A model generated the notes under the pieces. The model saw only the letters and a program-made list of their open reading frames with translations, had not been told where the DNA came from and did no database searches. Below are positions 1 through 9,735 of a stretch of DNA of 64,000 nucleotides, in pieces. Within the stretch, counting starts at the first letter, position 1. Every line of letters starts with the position of its first letter. Source of the stretch: Madurella fahalii (lineage: Eukaryota; Ascomycota; Sordariomycetes; Sordariales); the NCBI GenBank assembly GCA_029876055.1, contig CM056877.1:1488001-1552000 (forward strand), read 5' to 3'. The translations under genes and the position numbers were made by a program.

Positions 1-1228
1 TCTACACATCCCATATCGCAATAGGAGCGCGCCGGCTCACCATATAGAATGTTCATCAGGTCGCGATGGAAAGGGTGCTGATCCGTGAGAACGGGAAAGC
101 TCGAAACGATTTGGCCGAATTTCTCACTGCATGTTTCCTGCGTGAATCTAAACGCCGTAGATTAGCGCCTCTGCTTTCGCACGTATCTTTGCTGCGTGTC
201 TGGATGGTATTTGAAGTCGAGACGCTTCGGAGCTGGGGTCGGAGTGCGCAGTACTGACTTGACCTTGCGGGTGTAGAACGCTCGAATTCTGCTAACTGTA
301 CATTTCACATTTTAGCAGCTGATCAAAGCTAAAGCTCGATGCCTCCTCCGAGCACGTACTCTTGAATCCAGCGCGGACTTTGTTGGGGTATCAGTCAGCG
401 AGCACATCAACACAATTTCGCACCCGAGATACGCACTCTGAGTCGGCAATCGCCTCTGCGTTCGCCTGCGATTCTGTCAGTTCCTCTTGCTTTGCAGTTC
501 CCTGGTTGGCGTGTCAACTCACGAAAGGACGATATCAATGAATTCCTGTGCTCTTTGCAAAATGTCAGTCTCCCCACCACAATAATCTAATTGGCATCAA
601 TCCGGATTCTTACGTCGGCACAGGCGCAATATCCTTCCACGTCATGGCGGGCAACTGTCGAGGTGCTGTCCGGATCTGTTGGTAGGATGTTGAACGTGTC
701 GGATCGGGAGCGCCTGGCGGGGGGCGGTGTCGATATGGCCGACCTCAAAACGGCATCTCGAAATATTTTTTTCCTACTATCACACCAATTCTTGCTTGTC
801 GATAAGATAAGGAAGGCGGTGTGCGGATTCCAAACCCCCCGTGGGGGTTAAGGGTGGGGCAAGCCCCAAGCAAGGTGCCCCACCAATTCCTCAACCCCAC
901 CATAAATTTCGCCGTGGAGGGGTTTCTTCCATCCCTTCCTGTTCCTCTGTTGGAACCAATTTTCAGGACGTTGCAGGCAACGATAACAAAAAACAGAGGC
1001 AGCAGGCTGTAATCGCTGTATTGTGCCCAAGGCACGGATTGTCTGTGTAAGGGCCTCTACAGAACTGGTCTGTGATATCTGCTTCCAGGCCAATTCATGA
1101 TTATCAAATGCTCGATAGCGCGGCTCAGGTTGGTTAGTCCCGTTCCCCCCAGACCAGCTGCAGCAGAGGCTAGCACACCATGATTCTCAGTAAAGTTGAT
1201 ACGGTATTCCCGCTCACCCTCGTTCCTC
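1..1228. other. Left-edge intergenic segment, no gene seen
   Basis: Only short, overlapping reading frames without recognisable domains occur here on either strand. The right part probably includes the 3' untranslated region of the acetyltransferase gene that ends at 1229. A gene lying mostly outside the window cannot be excluded. Confidence 0.5.
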
Positions 1229-1442
1229 CTAAAAAGGGGTCTTTGGGGACGGCCCTGATAGTTCGCATACCTGAGCACACCAATGAGCAACCGGCACTAG
1301 GAATAAAACACTGTTTCGGGTGCGGGCTAAAAGAAAAACTTACCATGTCATGCCACCCGCCTCCCCCAAACTGCGCCTTGCTCTCACCGACGTGCTTGAA
1401 CCCAGATCGTTCATAATACGAGACGAGATGCTGCAAAACGAA

Positions 1443-1475
<33 letters not shown>

Positions 1476-2295
1476 TCAGTCAATCATCACAACTAGAGAC
1501 CTTTTCTTGGTTTAGGACAACATACATCCCGACAAATCAATGCCACTTTCTCGGCCAAACCGGAATTATTCATCTGTTGTAGATACGCCTTCACAATCAT
1601 CTTGCCCACCCCGCAGCCGTGCAAACGCGGTAGGACAGCGAGCGAGTGTATTGCCACGGTGCACCCGCTCTCTTGGTGGCCGACGTCGGCGCATCTTCCC
1701 CCCCGGCTACGCCAGTCCTTGGGGTAATCCATGTCGGCATCTGTGACAACATCTCCCCGGCAGCGCGTCGACACAATGTGTGCGAGCAGCACGCTCACGG
1801 CGCCGTCGGCGCGGTCCGTCTCGACGGGCTTAGCGTGCCTGAGTGTCTCAATGTCCCATCCCTTGGCCTGTGATGGCACGACGGTGCAGAAGACGCCTAG
1901 GCTAAGCTCCGGGCAGGTGGTGAGACGGTAAGCGAACTATGAGGATATTGTGATGAGTTAATGTTGGATACTTGCACGGTATCTAAAGCACGGGGCTTAC
2001 ATGCCTTTTCGGGTGATGCCCGGTGCTCCGGGGGAAAAGCCGCATTCTCCAGGGCAACACACGAGTCGCAGTCCGATATGGTCAGGGGTCTGATATTTGG
2101 CAAGAACGGGAACGGGAGGGCTTTCTGGAGGCGGGACTCTGGGCTGTCTTTGGCGGCTCGCCTTTTTTGGCTGAGCATCTTCTGCAGCGTGGCGAAGTCA
2201 CTGTCAACATCCGAGGACTCATCGATAGCTTGGTCGTGCTCTTGGGTATGTTGTATACTCGAGCTTCCCCGAGTGTTGTCGTCAACGCCTGCCAT
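1229..2295 (-). CDS. GNAT-family N-acetyltransferase, polyamine/arylalkylamine type (PAA1-like)
   Basis: Four exons, complement(join(1229..1270,1344..1430,1526..1936,2005..2295)), give 276 residues. The family transfers acetyl from acetyl-CoA to polyamines or arylalkylamines, usually in the cytoplasm. Seen: a variable acidic N-terminus, then IRPLTISDCDSCVALE, the block YRLTTCPELSLGVF, the acetyl-CoA-binding motif A around LPRLHGCGVGK, and the C-terminal element YYERSGFKHVGESKAQFGG ending in WHDMVCEL. Exons 2-4 join cleanly in frame (GTATGT and GTAAGT donors, CAG acceptors). Intron 1 (2004-1937) restores the conserved PEKF-x-YRLT junction only if a GC donor is used (AAG|GCATGT). The GT four bases downstream leads to an early stop. 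Intron 2 holds a tetranucleotide repeat. Family call is firm; exact substrate is inferred. Confidence 0.8.
1441..1486. repeat. Tetranucleotide repeat (CCAG/TCAG) inside an intron
   Basis: About six copies of CCAG followed by three of TCAG lie inside intron 2 (1525-1431) of the acetyltransferase gene. On the gene's strand the repeat gives several CTGAC/CTGGC units just upstream of the TTTTGCAG acceptor, so branch-site-like motifs are part of the repeat. Confidence 0.85.
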
Positions 2296-3859
2296 TGCCA
2301 GGAACCGTACTGTTCGCTGCAGCAGCTATATGGGGGTCTGCAGTGGTTTGTGTCGCTAAGTTGCAGTGCAGCGGGCTGCCCCAACCGGAACTTGTCGAGC
2401 CTGCGAGGCCCGGCCACTAGGTACGCAGTAGGCCGGCCGTTGTGTTCAAGGAGACCCGAATGAGCTATTGCGAAGGAAACCTAACGAGCTACAACGGCCG
2501 TAACCAACCGGGAACTTCGAGCCCTAGTCTTACTCGAACGGAATGAATCGGTCTGGCTCTTTCGTTTAGTCAAGCGTGTCGGATGGCGCTGCGCAACAAA
2601 GCCGCCTGCTGTGTGATAATTAGAAAGAAGTGGTGCGCTCAACCGGGAGAGCTTGGGCAACGAAGGCGCGGGGCCGGGGTGGATGATGAGCTTGGTTTGC
2701 GATTGGCAACGGGCTGTGTGGCCGCTTGATGTCACCGTAGAACCGGGATGCTAGAGGCCGATCGGTCCAAAAAAAAAAAAAAAAAGGATGGAAGACCCCA
2801 ATTCCCAGCCGTACTGCACGTCTCACCAAGTTGGGAAATACTAAGGCAGGTCGCAAGCCACGGGTGCGGCTGTCGATGCCCAAAGTGATTGGCGAACTGT
2901 CGCAACCCAAGTCAGTTTGAACCTTCTTAGAATAGAATGGGAAGCCCTTCTTCCAAACAATACCGTCGTTTTGTGGGGATGGAGTGGTAGTAACTCAGCA
3001 GTGCACCTCACACGTGCTGTAGGGCAATTCTAACTGCTCCCACCGATATTGGTATTTACTAGTATCTTACTGGGGTAATGTTCACTTGTGTTACATAGGT
3101 ATGTAGCTCAAGTACCTCGGTACACCACCATGCTCATTACATCTCCAATCAGAGGGGAAAAGTGGAGGAATGTAAAAGAAAGGGTGAGAATGAGTAAAAG
3201 GATTGGGGAATGGAATCAATACTTCTGTACAACGCTGAGAACTGTGACAGATCTGCCCAATATTACACAGAAGATGTGTCGATAGAGACGGCGGAGCACC
3301 TCAACTGCGCTAGCTCATGCTTCCCTTTGACGTCATCCGCCAAATGAGGGGGGAAGAAGAGGGGGGGGGGGCACTTTACGGCTACGGCCAGGTGCCTGTC
3401 ACTCACTGACTCCTGAATCCAAACAACAATACATCTACGAGTTCCAAGGAGTGAATCAGACGCATGGCTGAATGGAAATGATGGATGGAAGTGATGGGGA
3501 AAACGTGCAGCAACAAACACATACACTAGGATCAGAGGATCATCAATACATATGGCTGGGGCGATGCGCGTCAGGAACCGCTGGCGATTTGATGAGCGGG
3601 TGGGATATTCATCCTTGTTTTGTAGTACAACATAAACGTACCCGCGGTGGGTTGCGCCTCATCGCGCTCGACGATGGTCACGTCGCAACCCTGACTATTG
3701 CCTTTTCATTCGCTCATTCCGTGATTACCAAGTAATCCGTCCCTCGACTGTGCGAAAGACCAGGGAGCCGGGCAATGGAGCTTGAGCCACTCTGCAACCA
3801 AAGGCCGAATGCCCTTCCTTTTATCTTATCTTATCATACTGAACTAGGCAGTTCGTACC
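2296..3859. other. Intergenic segment between the acetyltransferase and URA5 genes
   Basis: No supported gene. It holds an A17 tract (2769-2785) and a G-run near 3361-3370. The segment combines the upstream region of the acetyltransferase gene and the 3' flank of URA5. Short reading frames here have no recognisable domain. Confidence 0.5.
2769..2785. repeat. Poly(A) tract, 17 nt
   Basis: Uninterrupted A17 on the plus strand in the upstream region of the acetyltransferase gene. It is one of several 16-29 nt homopolymer tracts in untranslated parts of the window. Confidence 0.9.
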
Positions 3860-4561
3860 CTAATCGCTCGCCTTGTACTTTGCTCGGTATCCCTCCGTCT
3901 TCTTGATGTTCTCCTCCGACGTGAGGCCCTTCATGCCCTCAATGATGTCGTCAAGGGTGAGGATCGCGAAGATCGGGAGGCCATATTCTTTCCTGAGCTC
4001 GCCGATGGCGCTTGGCATGGGCTTGGTGTCGTCGCCGTCAGGGGACGGTAGCTTCTCCATGCGGTCGAGCGCAACCACGATACCGGCCACCACGCCGCCC
4101 TCCTTCTGGATCTTTGCGATGGCCTCGCGCTTGGCTGTGCCGGCCGTGATGACGTCGTCCACGATAAGCACTCTCTTGCCCTTCAGTGGCGCACCCACAA
4201 TATTGCCGCCCTCGCCGTGGTCCTTGGCCTCCTTGCGGTCGAACGAGTAGCACGTCTCGCCATACGTAGCTGGGTCCAGCTGGCCCAGCTTAATGGTCGC
4301 CGCCGTGGCGAGAGGAATGCCCTTGTAGGCGGGGCCAAAAACGATATCGAAGTCGAGCGCGCCGCTCTGGTGCGCTTCGATAATGGCCTTGGCGTAGGCG
4401 GTTGCAATCGACTCGAGCAGGTCGGCGCGGTAAAAGTCGCCGGCGTTGAAGAAGTAGGGTGAGATGCGCTTCGACTTGAGCTCAAAGCTGCCGAACTTGA
4501 GCACGCCGCCATCGATGGCGGCGCGGAGGAAGTCGGCTTTATAAGGGGCGAGTGATGCCAT
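3860..4561 (-). CDS. URA5: Orotate phosphoribosyltransferase
   Basis: A single-exon, 233-residue protein. It converts orotate and PRPP to orotidine 5'-monophosphate, the fifth step of de novo pyrimidine synthesis, in the cytosol. Seen: the N-terminal block FLRAAIDGGVLKFGSFELKS (residues 11-30), the substrate region RISPYFFNAGDF (32-43), FGPAYKGIPLA (75-85), and the PRPP-binding motif VLIVDDVITAGTA (131-143), which is the diagnostic type I phosphoribosyltransferase signature. Length fits fungal URA5 enzymes (about 225-235 residues). The start at 4561 gives the typical MxxLxxYKxxFL beginning. The DDI1 gene is divergent, about 1.6 kb away. Confidence 0.97.
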   Translation of the reverse strand: MASLAPYKADFLRAAIDGGVLKFGSFELKSKRISPYFFNAGDFYRADLLESIATAYAKAIIEAHQSGALDFDIVFGPAYKGIPLATAATIKLGQLDPATYGETCYSFDRKEAKDHGEGGNIVGAPLKGKRVLIVDDVITAGTAKREAIAKIQKEGGVVAGIVVALDRMEKLPSPDGDDTKPMPSAIGELRKEYGLPIFAILTLDDIIEGMKGLTSEENIKKTEGYRAKYKASD

Positions 4562-6133
4562 CTCTGGAGATGATGTAGTGTGGCGCCTGGGAGCAGCTCG
4601 CGAGTTCCCGGAGGCGGCGATTCAGTGAGTGAAAGTGAGCTGTTTTTGTTTGCCTTCCCCTCCCGAGATCGGGGCGCAGATGGACAGAACCTGTGAGAGT
4701 TGGTGGGGCTGTTCTGTGCTGTGGCTCAAATTCATGGGGCTATCCGCACCCCACCAAGTATCAAAGACATCTCTGGGCTCTTCCGTCTCTCTCCGTACTT
4801 TACCCTCGTAAGGTTCTGAAGTCTGAGGCACGCACAGATGTATGGAAGTAAAGCGGAGCTCGTCGCCCCAAAATGCCCTCCACCAAGGTAATTGGATGTT
4901 TGATGTGCTTCCGTTGTACTTCCCATCCAGCCGGGAGAAAAGCTCGGACGAAACGTTGGCGACGCAGCTGCAGATCACGTCGAAACAACCGGCTGCACCA
5001 ACGCATCGACTGATGCTCGACTGCATATCCTTACAGGCCCTCTCACCGGTTAAAGCGCCTCTACCGTGCCAGACTGGGCGATCATTTCGTGCGTAACTGC
5101 CATGCCGAGCAGCTGCAAGCTGGGGACGGTGGCTGCAACACGCCGCTGCACCAAGGTGACGCGCCGGGGAAGAGTTGGTCAGGTTCCGTGCCAGTATCGA
5201 GACCGTCTTGGAAACCGTGCGTCTCTGAAGCCGATGACATGGCCCGAGTTGCATGGCAACGGCGCAAGGCAAAAAGAAGGAAGCCGCGGCACCAATCAAG
5301 TAACCTGTCCAAAGTTCTGCCTTGCTCCCTTGTTCCTGTCAAACCAACCTCTCGAATCAGGCTGGGGGTATCTGGGGCGCTGCTTCAGGTCGTTTTCACC
5401 GTCTTTCTCAGCGCATCTGAGCGTCCTGCCGAGCGCCGGCCGTGATTCGCCCTTCCCCGACTGCTCGCGTTCGATGGAGGCATCATCCGAACCCGCCGCA
5501 TGTATCCGGCCAGTCCTGCCTGTTCCCCGGCTTACACAGGTTGCTCGGCAGCCTTCCAGGGTGTTCCATCCGAGGGAGATCGGGGACATGTGGCTCAGGA
5601 GGTAAGACGCGGCATGCAGGCGCAGCCTGCTCGGGGGCACGGCTTGTCGTTAGGTTGTCGGAAGAGAAACAGATTGGAGGTGGAAAACAGGACTTGGGCT
5701 TTCAAATACCCCACGCCTTCCACATCCCCTGCAGTGGAGGTCGAGCCCCCGGGGTCTACAGCGTTGGCCTAGGCCCAATCAGCACGTTCTGAACGAGGAA
5801 GCACCCCTGCACCGGCCGTGAGCTTAGCGGCTCGCTTCGGTTTCCATCCGCGCGAACCTCCCCTATCACCACCCCGGCCCCTCCGAGCCCCTCGTGCCCC
5901 TCGGAAGCTCGTGGCCTTGTCGACAGAGGCTTCCGTTTCCATCCCCGTCACCAGTTCCGGTTCCCAAAAGGCAACCCTGGTGAAGTCAAACGCCTTTTCC
6001 TTTGTCTGTTCCCTCATATTTTCCGCAGCCTCATCTCCCCTGACCTACATTCCGATTTCCAGCTCACCCCCCCTCCTCCCCCCCAAGCGACCCGATTCAG
6101 CCCCCATCGTTCAACATCGATCACCTCCCAAAA
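4562..6133. other. Intergenic/5' leader region between divergent URA5 and DDI1
   Basis: Reading frames of up to 179 codons occur on both strands but are compositionally biased, overlap one another and show no domain. The last several hundred bases before 6134 are CT-rich (runs such as CCCCCCCTCCTCCCCCCC near 6065-6085), typical of a fungal 5' leader for DDI1. Confidence 0.5.
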
Positions 6134-7573
6134 ATGTGAGTACCACGTGTCGCTTACATTTCTGCCTGTCGTATAAACGCTCATCGCATCTAGGCGCATC
6201 ACGCTCAGCATCACGAATTCGGAGCCCCAGGGCGATGACCAGGACCTGCTGTCTCTGGAAGTCTACCCCGAGATGACGATAGAGACTCTGCGGAGCTCCA
6301 TCCAAGTCGAGACGGGCCACCATCCGAGCGCTCAGCACCTTTATCACAATGGACAGCTCGTTGGTGATAACTCAAAGACATTGACGGAGCTCGGCATCAC
6401 CGACGGCGACATGCTGGCGCTCCATGTCCGCGAAATGCGAGGTAACACGGCCCTTGCGGCATCTGGCCACTCCGCGCAACAGGCGCCGCCTCCCCCGCGT
6501 GGAGGACGCCCATCGGGCATGGAACAGGATCCTGAGGTGATTCGGCTGCAGGTTCTGGGCGATCCGAACCTAAGGGCGGAGCTCAGGAGAGCACGACCGG
6601 AGCTGGCGGCGGCGTTGGAGGACCCTCAGAGGTTTGCGCAGCTGCTGTACGAGAGCCACGATAGAGAGCGAAGAGAACGTGCAGAGCGCCACCGCCAGAT
6701 CCAGCTCCTGAATGCTGATCCGTTCGACCCCGAAGCGCAGGCGAAAATTGAGGAGATCATCCGGCAGGAGCGTGTCATGGAGAACCTACAGAACGCCATG
6801 GAGCACAACCCCGAAGGTAATCCTACAGCTTGACCCAGTACTATTCGTCAAAGCCGGATGCTAACCACTCTTCAGTCTTTGGCAACGTCCACATGCTCTA
6901 CCTCGAGGTCGAAGTCAACGGGTACAAAGTCAAAGCTCTCGTCGACTCGGGCGCGCAGGCAACCATCATGAGCCCCGCGTGCGCCGAAGCCTGTGGAATC
7001 ATGCGCCTTGTCGACAAGCGCTTCGCTGGCGTGGCGCGGGGCGTCGGGACCGCCAATATCATCGGCCGCGTGCACTCGGCGCAGATCAAGATCGGACCAC
7101 TGTTCCTCCCCTGCAGCTTCACCGTGATGGAAGGCAAGCAAGTCGAGCTGCTCCTGGGCTTGGATATGCTTAAACGCCACCAGGCCTGCCTCGATCTCGC
7201 AAAGGACAAGCTCATCATTCAGGGCGTCGAAGTCCCCTTCCTGGGGCCCGCCGACATTCCCAAAGAGTCGGACGAGGCGTGGCAAAAGGAGCCAACCGTC
7301 CCCGGCCCAGCGGGAACCACCATTGGCCAACGGTCCGGCGCCGTGACCGCGCCGAGCGGATCGGCAGCGGCGGCGCCATCCACAAGTGCCACGCATCAGG
7401 CAGGCTCGTCTGCTGCTGCGTCGAGCGCGGCGCCGGCGCCGGCGTCCCGCTTCCCGAGGGAGCATATCGAGCAGCTTATGGCGCTGGGGGCGTCGGAGCA
7501 CAGGGCGATCCAGGCGCTCGAGGCGACCGGGGGGAATGTCGAGTATGCGGCTAGTCTCATATTCCAGGACTAA
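6134..7573 (+). CDS. DDI1: DNA-damage-inducible protein 1, UBL-RVP-UBA ubiquitin shuttle and aspartyl protease
   Basis: Three exons, join(6134..6135,6194..6816,6876..7573), give 440 residues. Ddi1 binds ubiquitylated clients, docks at the proteasome and is a retroviral-type aspartyl protease. Seen: an N-terminal ubiquitin-like domain from RITLSITNSE onward (about residues 2-76), a helical middle part, the protease domain with catalytic triad D232-S233-G234 in ALVDSGAQATIMS, and a C-terminal UBA domain (about 401-440: FPREHIEQLMALG, ending in GNVEYAASLIF). The start is notable: only AT of the start codon lies in exon 1, followed by donor GTGAGT. Exon 2 supplies the G, giving ATG CGC ATC. This restores the MRI-L-I N-terminus typical of the family. 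An internal ATG at 6273 would cut the UBL domain. The second intron (6817-6875) joins NPE to VFGNVHMLY in frame. Confidence 0.93.
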
Positions 7574-7989
7574 TATTTGGCGCTCCTTTAGTTATGGCTT
7601 TGCAGAACGGTTACGGATGGTATTGGAGGAGGATTCGGCTAGGGTATAAAACGGGATCTTGGAGCGCAGGTAAACAAACTGGCATGGCGCGGTGGGCTAC
7701 ACAGAGTCTACTATGCCTGGGGAAAATCTGGGCAAGTGAATGGTGGATGGGCATAAAACCGGTCTGTAAGTTCTTTTTTAGAGGGCAACTCAGGATCATG
7801 CAGAGCGGTACCCGGCACAGCGCATAGCTTAGAATTCGACAGACATTTTCGCGAGATCCTTGGTGTTTCCTGAACCCCTCCCACATACCAGGGACAAGGA
7901 TAACCTACCAGCCTATCTTTTTTTTTTTTTTTTTTTTTGGGGGGGGTTCCAACCCCGTAAACGGACCCCGACCCCCTGTCGTCCAGACC
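7574..7989. other. Convergent 3' region between DDI1 and RRP8
   Basis: No gene. The 3' flanks of two convergent genes meet here. A T21-G8 homopolymer pair occurs at 7918-7946, close to the RRP8 stop codon. Confidence 0.6.
7918..7946. repeat. T21 tract followed by G8
   Basis: Twenty-one T residues followed directly by eight G residues, within the convergent 3' region of DDI1 and RRP8, about 45 bp beyond the RRP8 stop codon. Confidence 0.9.
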
Positions 7990-9735
7990 TTAACGCAGCT
8001 TATACACGCAAGGCTTCAACAGCCTGGCCTCATTGCTCGCATCATCCTCATCCTCATCACCTCCAATAAACTTCTTCTTGACTGCCGGGCCCTCCTTACC
8101 TCCCCTCGCTTTAACACCGCCGGTGCCCTCAGCGACCGCGCACTTGCCCCTGACCGTCGGCACCCCCTTGACAAAGTGCATCCGAACAAACATCTTATTA
8201 CCCATATCTACCGCATTCTCACCTAGATCACGGTTCAGGAGGAACCCGCGTTTTCTAAGCGCCTCCACAAACGCGGAGATATCCGTCTCGTGCTTGCCAC
8301 GGCCGGACTCGACGCCGTCCACATGGACAGCCAGATCGGCTAGGTTGGCTGCCTCCTCGTTCTCGGCGTCGCGCGCCGCGGACGCTCTGCCTTTTCTGAG
8401 AGGAGGCGGAGCAGCAGCGGAAGCGGCGCCCGTCTTTCTGCGGTTCCCGACGCTGTGGGCAACGACAGCCGCCTTTTTGTTGTTATTGTTGTTGCCGGAA
8501 GAAGAAGAAGAAGGATTGCCGGCAAAGCGGCTCTTGATCTCCGCTACCCACAGCTCTCCTTTCCAGCGCAGCACACGGTAGGCCTCCTCGACAAAGTCGG
8601 TCCAGTTGGTACCCATGAGGGCGAGGCAGAAGATGGCCACATCGACGGAGCTGTCGGCGAGCGGGAGGTTGGCAATGTCGGCGCGTGTGACGAGCGGGGA
8701 GCCGCCCGTTTGGAGGTCGAAGCTGTGGATATCAATGTGCAGTTTGGATTTGAAGGGCTGGAGGGCCGACGAGAGCTTGGCGTCGCCGCAGCCTAGGTCG
8801 GCAATTGTGGTGATTCTGGCGTTTGGCGGCTTAGGGAGGGGGAGTTGCGAGGGGAGAATCGGTTGGTTCCGGTTGCGGGGCGGGAAGCGGACTTTGGCGC
8901 GGGCTTTGATGTCGGAGATGTAAATGTCTACAGGATTCTCAGGCCAGACGTCGACTTGGCGGCGGAAGCCTTCGTGGTATTCGGTGAACATCTCCGGGGA
9001 GTCTTGAAAGAGCCGGAATGCTTCAGTCGAAGGCCGGGTGTAGAGCGTTTCGTTGAGGTGGCGGAAGCGGGCGGAGACGAGCTTTTCCCTCATAGAGGCT
9101 TGGAGGGGTGTGAGTTTGGTGGTGGCCGGCGCCGTCGTCTCATCTTTGGGTTTCTTGTCTCCACCATGCTTCGCGCTGTCGTTGGATTCCGAGGTACCGT
9201 GTTGCATTTTTTGCTTCTTTTTCTTCTTTTCGGCCCCGGCCTCCTTCACTGGCTCGACTGCTTCGAGAGCCTGCTCCTCATCGCCGAGGCCATTCCATTC
9301 GTCTTCATCCTCCTCAGTTGGCTTGGATGCCGGCTTTGGCGTATCTTGTATCACCTTCCTCTTGTCCCTATTCTTCTTTTTCTTTTCATTTTTACCATCT
9401 GACTGGTTCTGCTGCCCTTTACTTCCCAATTGGCCATTGTTTTGTTTGGCCGCGGGGCTGCTCGGGGACGCAGATCCATGCTCTGTTTTTTGGCGCTTGC
9501 TGTCTTTCTTGGATTGTGGTTTGTCCCTGGTGATCGGATCTTTGTGTTCAATGACCTTCTCCCACAGATCTGCCAGGTTCGCTGCCGTCACATTCTCCGA
9601 GTTACCGCGCCTCTTGCGCTTTCTCGAGGGTTTGGACGCAGACGGCGCGATTGCGGGCGAACTTTCCGTCTCGACCTTCAGCTTCTCGGCTGATATACTG
9701 AGGCCTTTTACAGGGAACATCGTGGCTGGGCACAC
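7990..9735 (-). CDS. RRP8: Ribosomal RNA-processing protein 8 (25S rRNA adenine-N1 methyltransferase)
   Basis: Single exon of 581 codons. Family role: nucleolar S-adenosylmethionine-dependent m1A methylation of large-subunit rRNA, linked to early pre-rRNA cleavage. Seen: a long lysine-rich N-terminal tail with nuclear-localisation-like clusters (RKRKRR near 39-43, several KKKKK runs). The conserved RRP8 entry block follows (SARFRHLNETLYTRPS and FRLFQDSPEMFTEYHEGFR, about 221-258). Then come the SAM-binding motif IADLGCGDAKLS (311-322), FCLALMGTNW (369-378) and LWVAEIKSRF (395-404). After 404 a low-complexity insertion of about 60 residues (polyS/polyN, then basic and Ala-rich) interrupts the methyltransferase fold before the closing element GFLLNRDLGENAVDMGNKMF. 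The start may be residue 6 (position 9720) rather than 9735. Confidence 0.95.
   Translation of the reverse strand: MCPATMFPVKGLSISAEKLKVETESSPAIAPSASKPSRKRKRRGNSENVTAANLADLWEKVIEHKDPITRDKPQSKKDSKRQKTEHGSASPSSPAAKQNNGQLGSKGQQNQSDGKNEKKKKNRDKRKVIQDTPKPASKPTEEDEDEWNGLGDEEQALEAVEPVKEAGAEKKKKKQKMQHGTSESNDSAKHGGDKKPKDETTAPATTKLTPLQASMREKLVSARFRHLNETLYTRPSTEAFRLFQDSPEMFTEYHEGFRRQVDVWPENPVDIYISDIKARAKVRFPPRNRNQPILPSQLPLPKPPNARITTIADLGCGDAKLSSALQPFKSKLHIDIHSFDLQTGGSPLVTRADIANLPLADSSVDVAIFCLALMGTNWTDFVEEAYRVLRWKGELWVAEIKSRFAGNPSSSSSGNNNNNKKAAVVAHSVGNRRKTGAASAAAPPPLRKGRASAARDAENEEAANLADLAVHVDGVESGRGKHETDISAFVEALRKRGFLLNRDLGENAVDMGNKMFVRMHFVKGVPTVRGKCAVAEGTGGVKARGGKEGPAVKKKFIGGDEDEDDASNEARLLKPCVYKLR

Noticed and set aside
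5066..5605. 179-codon plus-strand frame upstream of DDI1
   Set aside because: No domain, and overlapping frames of similar length exist on both strands; composition looks non-coding.
6872..7501. 209-codon minus-strand frame
   Set aside because: Antisense shadow of the DDI1 protease exon, without any motif of its own.
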